A DNA stretch of 64,000 nt. Origin: Haberlea rhodopensis. Its lineage: Eukaryota > Streptophyta > Magnoliopsida > Lamiales > Gesneriaceae. Shown piece by piece: positions 47,801 through 58,514 of the stretch. The DNA lies in the NCBI GenBank assembly GCA_907163345.1, contig CAJQUN010000040.1, positions 310,001 through 374,000 of the forward strand. The letters run 5' to 3'. A program made the position numbers and the translations under genes. The notes beneath the pieces are model-generated. The model worked only from the letters and a program-made list of their open reading frames with translations, ran no database searches and was not told the DNA's origin. Numbering within the stretch: position 1 is the stretch's first letter; each line of letters starts with the position of its first letter.

Positions 47801-48144
47801 ATACCAACTTTACGTCTAATAAGTTTCAAATATAGTATATGTTTCATACCAACTTCACGTGTAACTAGTACCAAAATTGTATATGTTTCATACCAACTTC
47901 AAGTGTAATAAGTACCAAAATTGTATTTGTTTCATACCAACTTCATGCGTAATAAGTACCGAAAAAGTATAGGTTTCACACCAATTTCATGTATAACTGT
48001 ACCAAAATTGTATATGTTTCATATCAATTTAATGTGTAAGTAGTACCAAAATTGTAAAGATTTCATACCAATTTCATTTGTAATAAGTACGCATATGTTT
48101 CGTACCAATTTTATTCATAATTAATACCAAAATTATTTGGGTTC
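44850..48144. repeat. Large inverted array of 44-bp minisatellite, foldback-like
   Basis: The left arm (44850 to about 46862) is built from roughly 44-bp units reading GGTATGAAACCTATACAATT then TTGGTACTAGTTACACATGA. From about 47204 to 48144 the same units run as reverse complement. A non-repetitive stretch of about 260 bp (46590-46850) is also found inverted at 47219-47460, so the arms are true inverted copies, not just two arrays. The spacer is about 340 bp. The right arm (0.94 kb) stops abruptly at the copia LTR, while the left arm is 2.0 kb. The structure resembles foldback transposons, with long subrepeat-built inverted repeats. No coding sequence. Confidence 0.8.
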
Positions 48145-49440
48145 TGTTGAGCCTTAAACGCATGGTTGCGTTTAATGCGTTAATTTATCCCCGGTTTATC
48201 TTTGAGTTTTGATGATCAACAAAACTTGTGTTTGTTGTACTAATACATCTACTTAGTGTGCAGATTAAATGATGAAAAGTGGATTGGAATGAAGAAAATC
48301 GATTGTGCATGTTGTGGGTTGGATCGCCCCAGGCGATGGCAGCCAGGAGCGACATCGCCCCGCACATCGACTGAAGCGACGCCGAGGCATGCGCGGGCAT
48401 GTGCGCAGGGGGAGATCGTTTGAGGCGATGGGCTGAACCCCTGAGGCGATGCGATGAACGCCTGAGGCGATGTGGAGTTCGTTTGAGGCGATGATAGTTT
48501 TGGACATGCTGAGGCTACGGCCTTGATTTTTGCATTTGATCGCCTGAGGCGATCCACCGATCGCCTGAGGCGATCCGTGTAAAATGCTGACCGTTGGGGC
48601 GCGACGATGGAGATTGCCTAAAGCGATGGCTGAGGCGATGCTGGAGTGATTTCAGTCTTTTCTGTAGCAACGGCTAGTAGGAGCCTAGGGGGCCTCCTAC
48701 ACTATAAATATTGATGCTTTGGAGCATTTTGAAGCTAAGAAACAAGCCTACAAACTTCTACAAAGTCTTGATCATTATAATTTCAAATTGCATTGCAATC
48801 TCTATACATTGTTGTTGTATTGGAGATTGTAATTTTCTTTTTGTTAGAGTCTTGTTGTCTTCGTGTGAGTACACCGTGAAGGTGTTTTTGGTTTGATTTA
48901 TTGTAAAGGCCCTCCAACACCAAAGTAAGTTGGTAAATTGTAAAGTCGCCAACAAGTAAAGTTGGTGCATGTGTCTTGGCTATCCTTGGAGCCCTTAAGG
49001 CCAAGAAGACTCGTGAAGAGTGTTGGTAGCTCGGGAAGAGCTTTGTGTACTCGGGAAGAGTATTGTGCTCGGGAAGAGCGTTGTGTACTCGGGAAGAGTA
49101 GTGTGCTCGGGAAGAGCTTTGTAACTCGGGAAGAGTTGTGTTGTGGCTAACTTGGAGCCCTCAAGGCCAATATCATTTATTCTAGTGGAACCTCGGTTAG
49201 AGGTTATCTAACCGGGAAGAGGAGACGTAGGCGATTCATCGCCGAACTTCTATAACAAATTATTGTCTCATTTATTGCTTTTATTTTCATTACGCATTTA
49301 TTTACTTATTCTTTTTATTTATCGATTGACGTAAGGCTTCCGCAAGCACAAACTCTTTTAGTTTTGCAAACTCATTTTAAAACGCTAAAGTAGCCAAGGA
49401 ATCTCATTCACCCCCCCCCCCCCCCTCTTCGATTCCAACA
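48145..49440 (+). repeat. 5' LTR of the outer copia element
   Basis: Starts TGTTGAGCC and ends TTCCAACA, 1296 bp, followed at once by the primer-binding site. A TATA box (CTATAAATA, 48702-48710) lies mid-LTR. U3 (48300-48620) has many GGCGAT/ATCGCC words, including two GATCGCCTGAGGCGATC palindromes (about 48539-48574). Downstream, 49020-49140 has six tandem copies of CTCGGGAAGAG. A run of 15 C sits at 49411-49425. The start is inferred from the TG end and from where the minisatellite stops. Confidence 0.8.
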
Positions 49441-49442
49441 AG

Positions 49443-49455
49443 TGGTATCAGAGCC
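49443..49455 (+). other. Primer-binding site, initiator Met tRNA
   Basis: TGGTATCAGAGCC, two bases after the LTR end, complementary to the initiator Met tRNA 3' end. It supports the LTR boundary at 49440. Confidence 0.9.
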
Positions 49456-49488
49456 ATTTGATTTTTGTTTTTAAATCAAATCTTTTAT

Positions 49489-50239
49489 ATGGCTAATCTA
49501 GCAAATGAGTTTGCTCAAGGTCAATCGACAAATAGACCTCCGCTCTTCACGGGTGATAACTATGGGTATTGGAAGAATAAAATTTCTCTATACATCCAAT
49601 CCGTAGATTATGACCTTTGGAAGATCATAGTGAAAGGTCCACATATTCCTTTAAAGGAAGTTGGGGGAATAAGTGTTCCCAAAGATATGGATGATTTCAC
49701 TAAGCGGATATGATTTTAATATCTCAAAATGCTAAAGCTATTAATATTTTGCATTGTGCTTTAGATATGAAAGAGTACAACCGGATCTCGATGTGCTCAA
49801 CCGCTAAGGAGATATGGGACAAATTGCAAATTTGTCATGAAGGAACCAACCAAGTTAAGGAGACCAAGATTGACCTTCTACAACTCAAATATGAGACATT
49901 TGAGATGGAGTCCGGAGAAGAGGTGGATTCTATGTTTAGAAGGCTCACCCTAATTATCAACGAGCTTGCTCAACTTGGAGAGAAGTACCCTCCAAAACAA
50001 ATATGGAGGAGAGCCCTAAGAGCCTTGCCTAAGGAATGGGACGCAAAGAGGACGGCTATCATCGAGTCAAACAAAGGTGAAAATGCCTCCTATGATCTTG
50101 ATGAGCTCCATGGCACTTTGGTGACCCATGAGCTTGAAGTGTCAACAAGAAGAGAAATAAAGGAGGAGGATAGATCCGAAAATGAAGAAGAAGATGATGA
50201 TGAAGAGATGATGTTGTTCACAAGGAAGTTCAAGAAGTT
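49489..50239 (+). pseudogene. Copia gag, 5' part, interrupted by a Sirevirus insertion
   Basis: ATG at 49489 (MANLANEFAQGQSTNRPPLF) opens a copia gag with FTGDNYGYWKNKISLYIQ and DLWKIIVKGP. One base is missing near 49705, and the frame resumes as MILISQNAKAINILHCALD, CSTAKEIWDKLQICHEGT, KYETFEMESGEEVDSMF and RALRALPKEWDAKRTAI, the usual gag core. The product is cut at 50239 after KKFKKFV by the nested element and resumes at 62527. The last residues before the interruption are acidic, then basic. Confidence 0.85.
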
Positions 50240-51637
50240 TGTTAGGATCGGGGTAGTGTTTAGAAGGGGGGGTTGAATAAACACTAGATTCAATTTCGAT
50301 TTCTTTCTCAAGTTAACTGTAAACTGTTAAGTATTACAGTTGCTTCTCAATATCAGGCAAGTCAGCAGACACTTATTATAGTGCGGAAGACGTCTGCTGA
50401 ACTTGAGAGGAATAAAACTGAGTAGTAAATAAGCAATAAACAAATGACACAAGAATTGTTTCTGGAAGTTCGAAGCACAACGCCTCTACGTCTCCCCTTC
50501 TTCCTTTGCAGGAAGGATTCACTAGAAGACTCGGTTTACACTTTACAGTATACAACCTTCTTAGGCACTCACACAACTTGGCCTAAACTCCTAGCAATCA
50601 CAACTACTTGATTTGGTTACAAAAGATTCTATGACACTCTTTACAGAATACACGTTTAGCTTTGAGTGTTCTTGAGCAGCAGGCTTCAGTTGGAATAATT
50701 TATCACAGATTCAGTTGCACTGCTTGTCTGCTCTTTGCTGAACTTTTGGAATATCAGTAAGTTGATTTTCTTGTTTGCTTTGAAGTATTTCTCGTTGTTG
50801 AAAATCGCTCAGCTAACTTCTTCATTCTTTGCTTGGACGTATTTATAGGTTTGGTTGTCCAACGGTAGCTTTTCTGTATTATGAAGAGATTAGCTTTCCA
50901 AATTCATATTGTCTTCTTTCCTATTTTGTTAAACAACGGCTCTTTAACTCTGAAGGTAATGGTGGCGGAGATATAGCAGGGTGCGCCGCTCTGTTGTACC
51001 TTTGTTAGAGAATGTTACTTATTTTGTCTCGTTGCTCAGTGCTCTTACTGGAAGTTTAGACTTCTGCTGGTTTTCTTTGTTCAACTGGTCGTTCATCCTC
51101 TTATGACCAGTTGATGTCTTTGTTCAGTGTGAGACTATCCGGTTGATGGTTGTCCAGTAGATGTCCATCCAGTTTATGTTTATCCGGTTGATGTCTGTAT
51201 CCAGTTGATGTCTGTCCAGTTGGTGGACATCCAGTTGATGTCTGTCCAGTTGGTGGCCATCCAGTTTATGTCTGTCCAGTTGGTGGCCATCCAGTTTATG
51301 TTTATCCGGTTGATGTCTGTCCGGTAGATTTCCATCCAGTTTATGTTTATCCGGTTGATGTCTGTCCGGTTGATGTCTGTATCCAGTTGATGTCTGTCTA
51401 GTTGGTGGTCATCCAGTTGATATCTATCCAGTTGGTAGCCATCCAGTTTATGTCTATCCAGTTGGTAGCCATCCAGTTGATGTCTGTCTGGTTGATGTCT
51501 ATCCAGTTGGTCTTTATCACCCGGTAAGACTTCAACATCCGGTAGGTGTTCATCCAGTTGGTCTTTATCACCCGGTTGGAGTCTTCATCCGGTAGGAGTC
51601 TTTTTAATCACCAAAACTTAGAAATCATTTCCCAACA
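50240..51637 (-). repeat. 3' LTR of the Sirevirus-type element
   Basis: 1398 bp, ends TGTTAGG and CCCAACA in window orientation. A minus-strand TATA box (CCTATAAATA) sits at about 50839-50848. A minisatellite of GTTGATGTCTGTCCAGTT-like units occupies 51110-51600. The unit order differs from that in the other LTR. Confidence 0.93.
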
Positions 51638-52474
51638 ATTTCCCCCTTTTTGGTGATGACAAAACTAAGCAATAACGATTTCATACTCGAATGATTAAGT
51701 TGTGAATCCTGAAAATACTTGAAGACATAATTGAAGGGAAATTTCATTCGTTATAAAGATAAGCAGATTACAAGTTGTAATCAAACTGAACAATTGATAG
51801 AGATTCATCTTCATTTAAGATGGATTCTGATAACTGGATCTAACCTAATACAGATTTATTTCTACAAAATATAGCTGATACATGACAAATTTTAAACAAA
51901 CAGTGTAGACCGGAGAGCTTCGATCCACCTAGTTGCGGAGAGGAATGGCTTCGATCCACCTTGTTTCAGAGAGGAAAATCTTCGATCGTCGATCCACCTT
52001 GTTTCAGAGAGGAAGAACTTCAATCGGAGGGATAGTCAAATGTATATTCATCAGGCCTCCATGGTTTATGGATTCACCTTTGAAAATACTCTATCTCTGT
52101 TTTCCCCCTTTTTGTCATCAGCACCCAGATAACTCCTGATTGTAGTTCCTGACTGATGATGAGCATCAGAACAGGATCCAAACGCTGAAGCTTAACGGAG
52201 CTGGGTTAGATAAGTAATCAACCCATGAGGGGTTGATTTAGATAAGTAATAAACCCATGAGACTGAACAGTTGCAAAGAGAAAACCAAGGAATTTTCAAT
52301 GAATTGAAAAGAATCATGATGAGTGAATGTGTGTTATAACAGAAAAGATGAGTCTCTATTTATAGAAGAATTTCATTAAGTGTGAACATAATAATGAGGT
52401 TACGATAAATACGGAAAAGTCAAATGAAAACAGTAAATAGATAAGAGTAATTAATAAGGGATCAGAAAATGATA
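51638..52474 (-). other. Polypurine tract and 3' non-coding region of the Sirevirus
   Basis: On the minus strand AAAAAGGGGGAAAT (51638-51651) abuts the LTR and is the polypurine tract. A second copy, GATGACAAAAAGGGGGAAAA, lies at about 52096-52115. Multiple such tracts are a Sirevirus hallmark. A short repeat with CTTCGATCCACCT and TTTCAGAGAGGA occurs at 51915-52020. No gene on either strand. Confidence 0.75.
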
Positions 52475-53278
52475 CTATTTCCTCCCTAGCCAATGTTGGG
52501 AATAGTCGTTCTTTTCGGTAGACGGTTGGCGCGGACTTCGAGATCTTTGCTGAGTAGATGGTCTGGACTGATGGGATGCCCCAGTTGCAGTGGATGAATG
52601 ATGTGCTGGACTCGGATCTCGCTGGAACTGAGGAGCAGGGCGGCTAGACTCAGGCAGTCTTCGAATAATTTGAGGGGCAGCAGGCAGACTGTTGCATAGA
52701 TCTTGAATTTGAGAGGCAAATGCTGCCTGCATGGTTTCCAGTTGCTCGGTCAAGACTTTCTTGGCATCTTCTATCTTGTCTCCAAGAGCCAGGGATGTGG
52801 CAGCATGAAGTGATTCATTATGTTGAGTGATCTGAAGACGAGCCTGGCCGATTCGAGAAAATGCGTCCGCAACTGCATTCTCAGCAAAAGTCTGAAGTCT
52901 GGTGATAGTAGTCGTTAGACTATTTAAGTCCCTGTAGACTTGCTGGAACTGAGAGTCCGCGTGCTGCTGATGGGTGTCAAGAATAAGAGTCGCAGTGCGC
53001 TCTTCCTGCTTGAGTTTATTTACATCGCTGGCTAGTTCTGAAATTGCATTGGATAGATTTGCTAGCTGTGCAGCAATGTTTGGTGGCTCGTCCAGAGGGA
53101 TTGAAGTTTGAAAGTCAAAGAAATCCTCTGAAAGTTCTTGAGCCATTGACTGATCCACAGCAATTATTTGAGGGTCAGCAGTAGGAGCAAGAACACCGGG
53201 ATGAGCATCGAACTGCAGTGGATAGTAAAGCAGCGTCTTCAACAAGTGGGGCAGTTGTTGAGTCTGAGACAATAACAA
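52475..53278 (-). pseudogene. Env-like region, C-terminal coiled-coil segment
   Basis: Recognisable from about DAHPGVLAPTADPQIIAVDQ onward; the first 25 or so residues are out-of-frame extension. A long amphipathic helix region (roughly residues 65-200, with LANLSNAISELASDVNKLKQEE and later heptads) predicts a coiled coil, followed by a Ser/Arg/Pro-rich tail (SRPSTQQRSRSPRQPSTEK). It is shifted relative to the preceding segment near 53210. This fits the C-terminus of Sirevirus env-like proteins, whose role is unproven. I see no transmembrane helix here. Confidence 0.6.
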
Positions 53279-54527
53279 TCATAGTAGCACTGTTTTCAAT
53301 AAGTGGGGCAGCTGTTGAGTCTGGAGCAGGTACAGCCATATCAGCAGTGGCTTGGACAACCGCAGCAGCAAACAACTGGGTGTGATCATTTGAATGTGAT
53401 GACTCACTGGGTTCATGGTTGCCAGAGGAGATGGTAACTTGATGAACCACAGTCTGAATTACTGCGTCCACATTTTCGTGATCAACAACCATCGGTTGGG
53501 TCGGTTGATCATTATAAGAGTTGGGAGCAGAGGAGACAAGGTGCGCAGTTGGAGAGGAGAGTTCTTTAGCAGGAGAAGTTGCCTCCAAGGCAGTTGACGC
53601 TGTCTCCACTCCAGTGGGGTTTGTCTCCAGGTCAATCGAAGTTATCTCCACATTAGTAGTAGCAATCTCCAGATCAGTAGTGGCTATCTGTAAATCAGGC
53701 TGGTCGGGACTTGCAATATTTACAGCAGTAGAACATGAGTGAAGTCCAGTTGATATGCGAAGATCATGAAGAGCTTGCTCGGTCATTTTCAGTTTTGGTC
53801 CAAGAGCATTTAGAACTGCTCTATCATGATTCGCTGAGCCTGAATCACCGTTGAAATGCTGAAGACGGGTTTCAACAAGGGCTTGAAGTTCGCTCACATA
53901 GTTCATCAAACGGAATATATCCCTCAGCTTCAGGCTCTTCTCAGGGTCTGTGATTTGAAGATAAGCCAAAATTTGGTTCTCATCTTCCCTTGCCTGATCC
54001 AGAATAGGATTGAAATCATTAAATCGGACTTTCACTTGTGCCTTCACCCATCGATCAAAAATGTCTAGCCGTGGCTGCTGATTGGCTTCAACGGTATCCA
54101 TGACCATTTGTATCTCAAAGGCAACAGGTGTGGATACTGGAGCCATAAGAGTTTTGCCTTTACCAGCGGTGGTGGTCTTCGGATGACAGAAAGGACACAA
54201 GGACTTGGGTGTCCTAAAACTGATAGAGCCTGGTGCTTGCGGAGAGCTCACCAGTGCAGAAGAATTGTCAGCTGGAGCCACTGAGGTAGCAAGTACCATG
54301 TCCAATGAAGCAGTTGGTTCCTCAGGTGGAGGATTTTCAGGGCTGGGTTCTCTACCAGGGATATCTTCTGTCGGACAGGCGGAGGAGATGGTATCAGAAG
54401 CTGCAATGACTTTCTGTCGGAGAGCCGGAGGAGCAACTTTTCTTGTTCTGGGCTTCTTAGGGGGGGGGGGGGGGGGGAGGAGGAGTAGAAGACTCAGCGG
54501 ATTCCGATATGGTTTGTTCAGAGTCAC
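53175..54527 (-). pseudogene. Env-like region, middle low-complexity segment
   Basis: A Pro-rich start produced by an 18-G run (54460-54477 in window orientation) follows the N-terminal domain in a different frame. Then comes Ser/Pro/Thr/Glu-rich sequence, a possible folded part (WVKAQVKVRFNDFNPILDQA, SLKLRDIFRLMNYVSELQALV), and a repeat-like stretch of ATTDLEIATTNVEITSIDLE. The residues after LVEDAALLSTAV are out of frame. The G run is a likely site of length change, in nature or in sequencing, so the split from the N-terminal part may not be real. Confidence 0.55.
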
Positions 54528-54591
54528 TAATAACTTGAGTCGATCGGCGCTTCGTCACCCCAACTTCTCTGCCACTTCGCTGTCTGTGAAG

Positions 54592-55488
54592 CTAAAGATA
54601 CTTTGCAGTGATTAGTCTCCCTGGATGAAGGTTGGTGAGAGCCACTGTCTTAATGTTTTTGCTGTCAAAAAGGCTGCTTAGTGGTAGGGCGAAGCCTGAT
54701 TGACCTTTGCCAGAAACTACGAGACCAGTCAGAATTTGAAATAGTACAACTGACCAGTTTATCTCCAAGCCTTTGCATATGGCACTCATAACATCAAATT
54801 TTTCTGGGGTGATGATATCAAATGACCCAGCTTTACATAGTAGCCCCTTTGAAATGATATCCGCCAGTTGTCGGAAATGACTCTTCATTAATACTTTCCT
54901 GAATGGAGGACGTTGAATGCGATTTGCAGAGTCAGAGACTATGAGGCGCATCTCTTCTCGTAGTTCCACTGGAATAGTGGAAAAATCAGTAAGTCCTGTG
55001 GAGGGAAGGCATAGGTGGGTGGCAAATTCAAGTTGGGTGATTGTAACCAACTGTTCGGAGATGGATGCCACCACGGAGCCATCAACAACTTTTGCAGTAG
55101 CAAAGAACTCGTGTAATTCTTCCTTGTAGAATGAGGGGGCCTGGCTTAGGATCACTAAGAGACCGGAGGTATCCAACTTGTGAATCAGTTCCTTTGTCTC
55201 TTCATCAGATGATGTGTAGATTGAATGAAAATCCACATGAACAGCATTTGTATGAAGCTTGGCTGTGTATTCTTTGACATTTTGGATGATTATGCGGAAG
55301 AAACAGCAGCAATCCTGTTGAGTAAAATTTTCTGGAAGGAAAGTTAATCGCAGTGATTTGTTGGAGAAGATAAAGAATAATGAAACTAATGGCGGTGAAA
55401 ATGAAAGTATATGTAACGTCGTACTGTAGATGAGCGGACACATGTATACGTGGCGATCATCTAACGATTTAAAAAAAAATTTAACCAA
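54592..55488 (-). pseudogene. Env-like region, N-terminal plant-transposon-protein domain
   Basis: From about VHVDFHSIYTSSDEE onward it resembles a globular domain widespread in plant retroelement extra genes and often called putative plant transposon protein (for example FRQLADIISKGLLCKAGSFDI, MSAICKGLEINWSVVLF, KGQSGFALPLSSLF). The 75 or so residues before it include a hydrophobic patch and may be leader rather than protein. It ends at a stop at 54592; Pro-rich sequence follows in another frame. Its molecular role is unknown. It lies directly 3' of pol on the same strand, the position of env-like genes in Sireviruses. Confidence 0.6.
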
Positions 55489-55821
55489 TAAATAAAAGGA
55501 CAGGATTTAGGCGGGAGTGAAATAATTTATTTTACACACAAGTAATTTTGAATTCCGACGTTTCATTAGGTTAATGAGTATCGAGGGTTATTTTTGTCAA
55601 AGCATATTTGGTAAAGTCTGCTGGTATGTAGGGCCCGACTTGTAAGAGAGCATCTACTGGATGTAGAGTCCTACTGGTACGTATACACCTACTGCAGCTG
55701 ACCATTGTATTACCAGCTGAGCTTAAATAACCAAGATAAGATTATAACTGAAATTCCCCCTTAATTTATGCGAATAAACTAAGTAGTTCCCCCTGAATTT
55801 ATCATCCTAAAGTAACAACAA
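55489..55821 (-). other. Spacer between pol and env-like region
   Basis: Non-coding on both strands. Minus-strand purine runs ending in GGGGGAA occur near 55755 and 55790, resembling the polypurine tract. Confidence 0.5.
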
Positions 55822-57086
55822 TCAAGAATTGATTTCAATTAAACCAAGAATATTTCTAAAGTAAGAAAACTTAGCGTCCGGTAGGGGTTTTGTAAAAATG
55901 TCTGCTGCTGTTGTTCGGTAGAGATATACTCCAGCCGAATTTCTTTCTTCATAACATGATCTCTGATAAAATGATGACGGATGTCAATATGTTTGGTACG
56001 TGTATGAAGAACAGGATTATAAGTAATTGCTATGGCAGATGTATTGTCACAAAATATAGGTGCTTCAGTGGATTCAATTCCGTAGTCTCTCAGTTATTGT
56101 TGAATCCAGAGCAGTTGAGCACAGCAGCTTCCAGCAGCGAAGTATTCTGCTTCTGCAGTAGAAGTTGCTATGGATGTCTGCTTCTTGCATCCCCATGAGA
56201 TTAGTCTATCTCCAAGAAATTGACAGTATTCACTGGTACTCTTTCTGTCAATTTTGCAACCAGCATAGTCTGTATCCGAGTATCCGATCAGATTAAACGT
56301 TGAGTCCCTTGGATACCATAGACCGACATTCTCAGTTCCTTTCAGATATTTGAGAATTCTCTTGACAGCAGTGAAGTGCGACTGCTTGGGACTTGCTTGA
56401 AACCGGGCGCATATACAAACTGCGCACATAATATCTGGTCGGTTGGCTGTCAAATACAGTAAAGATCCGATAATGCCTCGATACATTGTAACTTCGACTG
56501 GTATTCCTGAATTATCCAAGTCGAGTTTGGCAGATGAGCTCATTGGTGTAGCAGCAGCTGAGCTGGTACTCATTCCATATTTCTTCAGCAGATCTTTAGT
56601 ATATTTGGACTGATTTATCAGAATTCCTTCACTGGATTGCTTGACTTGCAATCCTAAGAAAAATTATAGTTCTCCCATCATGCTCATCTCAAATTGATCA
56701 TGCATAATTTTAGAAAATCTTTCGCACAATTTTGAGTTAGTACTGCCGAAAATAATATCATCAACATATATTTGAACAAGCAGAGTATGATCACCCTTTG
56801 TGAATTTGAAAAGGGTCTTGTCCACCGTGCCAATGGTAAAGTTATGTTCAGTCAAATATTTTGATAGAGTTTCATACCAGGCACGGGGAGCTTGCTTCAG
56901 ACCATACAAAGCTTTATTAAGACGAAATACATAAGATGGCTGCTGATGGCTTTCAAATCCAGGAGGTTGTTCGACGTAAACTTCTTCCTGGAGTTTGCCG
57001 TTAAGAAACGCACTCTTAACATCCATCTGATAGACTTTGAAGTCTTTAAAAGCAGCAAATGCAAGAAATATACGAATTGCTTCTAG
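55822..57086 (-). pseudogene. Sirevirus pol: reverse transcriptase and RNase H
   Basis: Copia RT with MDVKSAFLNG, GLKQAPRAWYE and the catalytic YVDDIIFGSTN (near 56740-56775), then SPKQSHFTAVKRILKYLKGT. RNase H follows, with GYSDTDYAGCKIDRKSTSEY and ATSTAEAEYFAA, and then CDNTSAIAI and TKHIDIRHHF close to the end. Breaks are stops at about 57087, 56661 (before FFLGLQVKQ) and 56094 (before LRDYGI) and a shift near 55905 that hides the ADIFTKPLP tail. Several stops fit C-to-T changes, as expected of methylated silent copies. Confidence 0.88.
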
Positions 57087-58457
57087 TCAAGCTACAGGGG
57101 CAAAGGTTTCATCAAAATCGATGCATTCTTCCTGTCTATAGCCCTGTGCAACTAATCTTGCTTTATTTCTGATTACTGTTCCATTTTCGTCTAATTTATT
57201 CCTAAATACACATTTGGTGCCTATTATAGTGTGATGCCGTGGTCGTGGTACTAAATACCGTACTTTGTTTCGCTCAAACTGATTAAGTTCTTCTTGCATA
57301 GCGTCTACCCAGCTTGGGTCTAACATAGCATCATCAATCTTCTTAGGTTCTAGGTGAGATATGAATGCAGCATGAAGGAATTCATTAATTAATTGTCCTC
57401 TGGTGCGTAGAGGAGCAACAGGGTTACCTATGACCTGCTCGGGAGGATGATCCTTCATCCACCGGAGCGGAGGTCCAAGAGGATTGAGCCCTTCATTTGA
57501 CTGAATATGAGTGGGCAGTTCAGAAGTGCTGATTGATGCATCTTTTTCATTTGCTCCTTCTACTGCAGCAGGAGTATGTGCAATAGTGTCATTGTTAGCT
57601 GGATGCGGTTCTTGTTGACCAGCAGACTCCTCTGTTTGAGCTTCAGGAACTTCTGGTTCTAAGGAGCAGTCAGTCCTGCTTCTGTAATTCATCTCATCAT
57701 CAACATTTTCATCAATGTAAGTGCTTTCCAGTCGATTGCTCAAGTTGTTGATTTGTATATCAGATATTGTACAGTCAGTAGGTTCATCAAATTTTACATG
57801 CACTGATTCTTCTACAGTAAGAGTTCTATTATTAAATACTTTGACGGCTTTACTAACTGTAGAATAACCAAGAAATATTCCAGCATCAGATTTGGCATCA
57901 AAAGCGGTGAGATGAGTCTTTCCATTGTTATGAATAAAACATTTGCAACCAAACACATGGAAGTAGGAAATATTTGGCTTACTGCCAATCCAGATCTCAT
58001 AATGGGTTTTATTTGCTCGCTTATTAATCATTGATCAGTTCTGCGTATAACAAGCTGTGTTGACGGCTTCTGCCCAAAATCTCTGCGATATTTCTGATTC
58101 CGCAAGCATAGTTCGCGTAGCTTCTTTCAAAGTGCGGTTCCTACGCTCAGCAACTCCGTTTTGTTGAGGAGTTCTTGCAGCAGAGTATTCGTGTTTAATA
58201 CCAAGGTCATCTAGATATGATTCGAGTGACTGATTGGTAAACTCAGTACCCTTATCACTGCGAATTCTATCTATCCCACACGATTTCTCATTTTGGAGTC
58301 TTTTCAGTAGTTTGATCAGCTTTGGAGTAGCCTGATCTTTGCCACTTAGGAACAGGACCCATGTAAAACGAGTGTAATCGTCTACTAACACTAGAGTATA
58401 CTTCATTCCCCCTAGACTTGTTACTGGTATAGGACCAAATAGATCCATATGCAGCAA
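57087..58457 (-). pseudogene. Sirevirus pol: integrase and RT N-terminus
   Basis: Integrase core with D,D,E at HMDLFGPIPVTS, RSDKGTEF and PQQNGVAERRN, then a stop near 58032. The frame continues (KTHYEIWIGSKPNISYFHVFGC, DAKSDAGIFLGYS) through the copia GKGY-like region and an acidic spacer. The RT start follows (DPSWVDAMQEELNQFERN, RNKARLVAQGYRQEE, DFDETFAPVA), ending at a stop before LEAIR. Two open segments join into one ancestral frame. No catalytic residue is missing. Confidence 0.88.
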
Positions 58458-58514
58458 CTCTAGGCACCGAGAAGAAGATTTACTCCCTTTGGTCTTAAGG
58501 AGGATCTGATTTGC

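Noticed and set aside
48265..48557. Open frames of 71-102 residues on the minus strand in the copia LTR
   Set aside because: They overlap each other in different frames over the GGCGAT-rich U3 and have biased, low-complexity translations.
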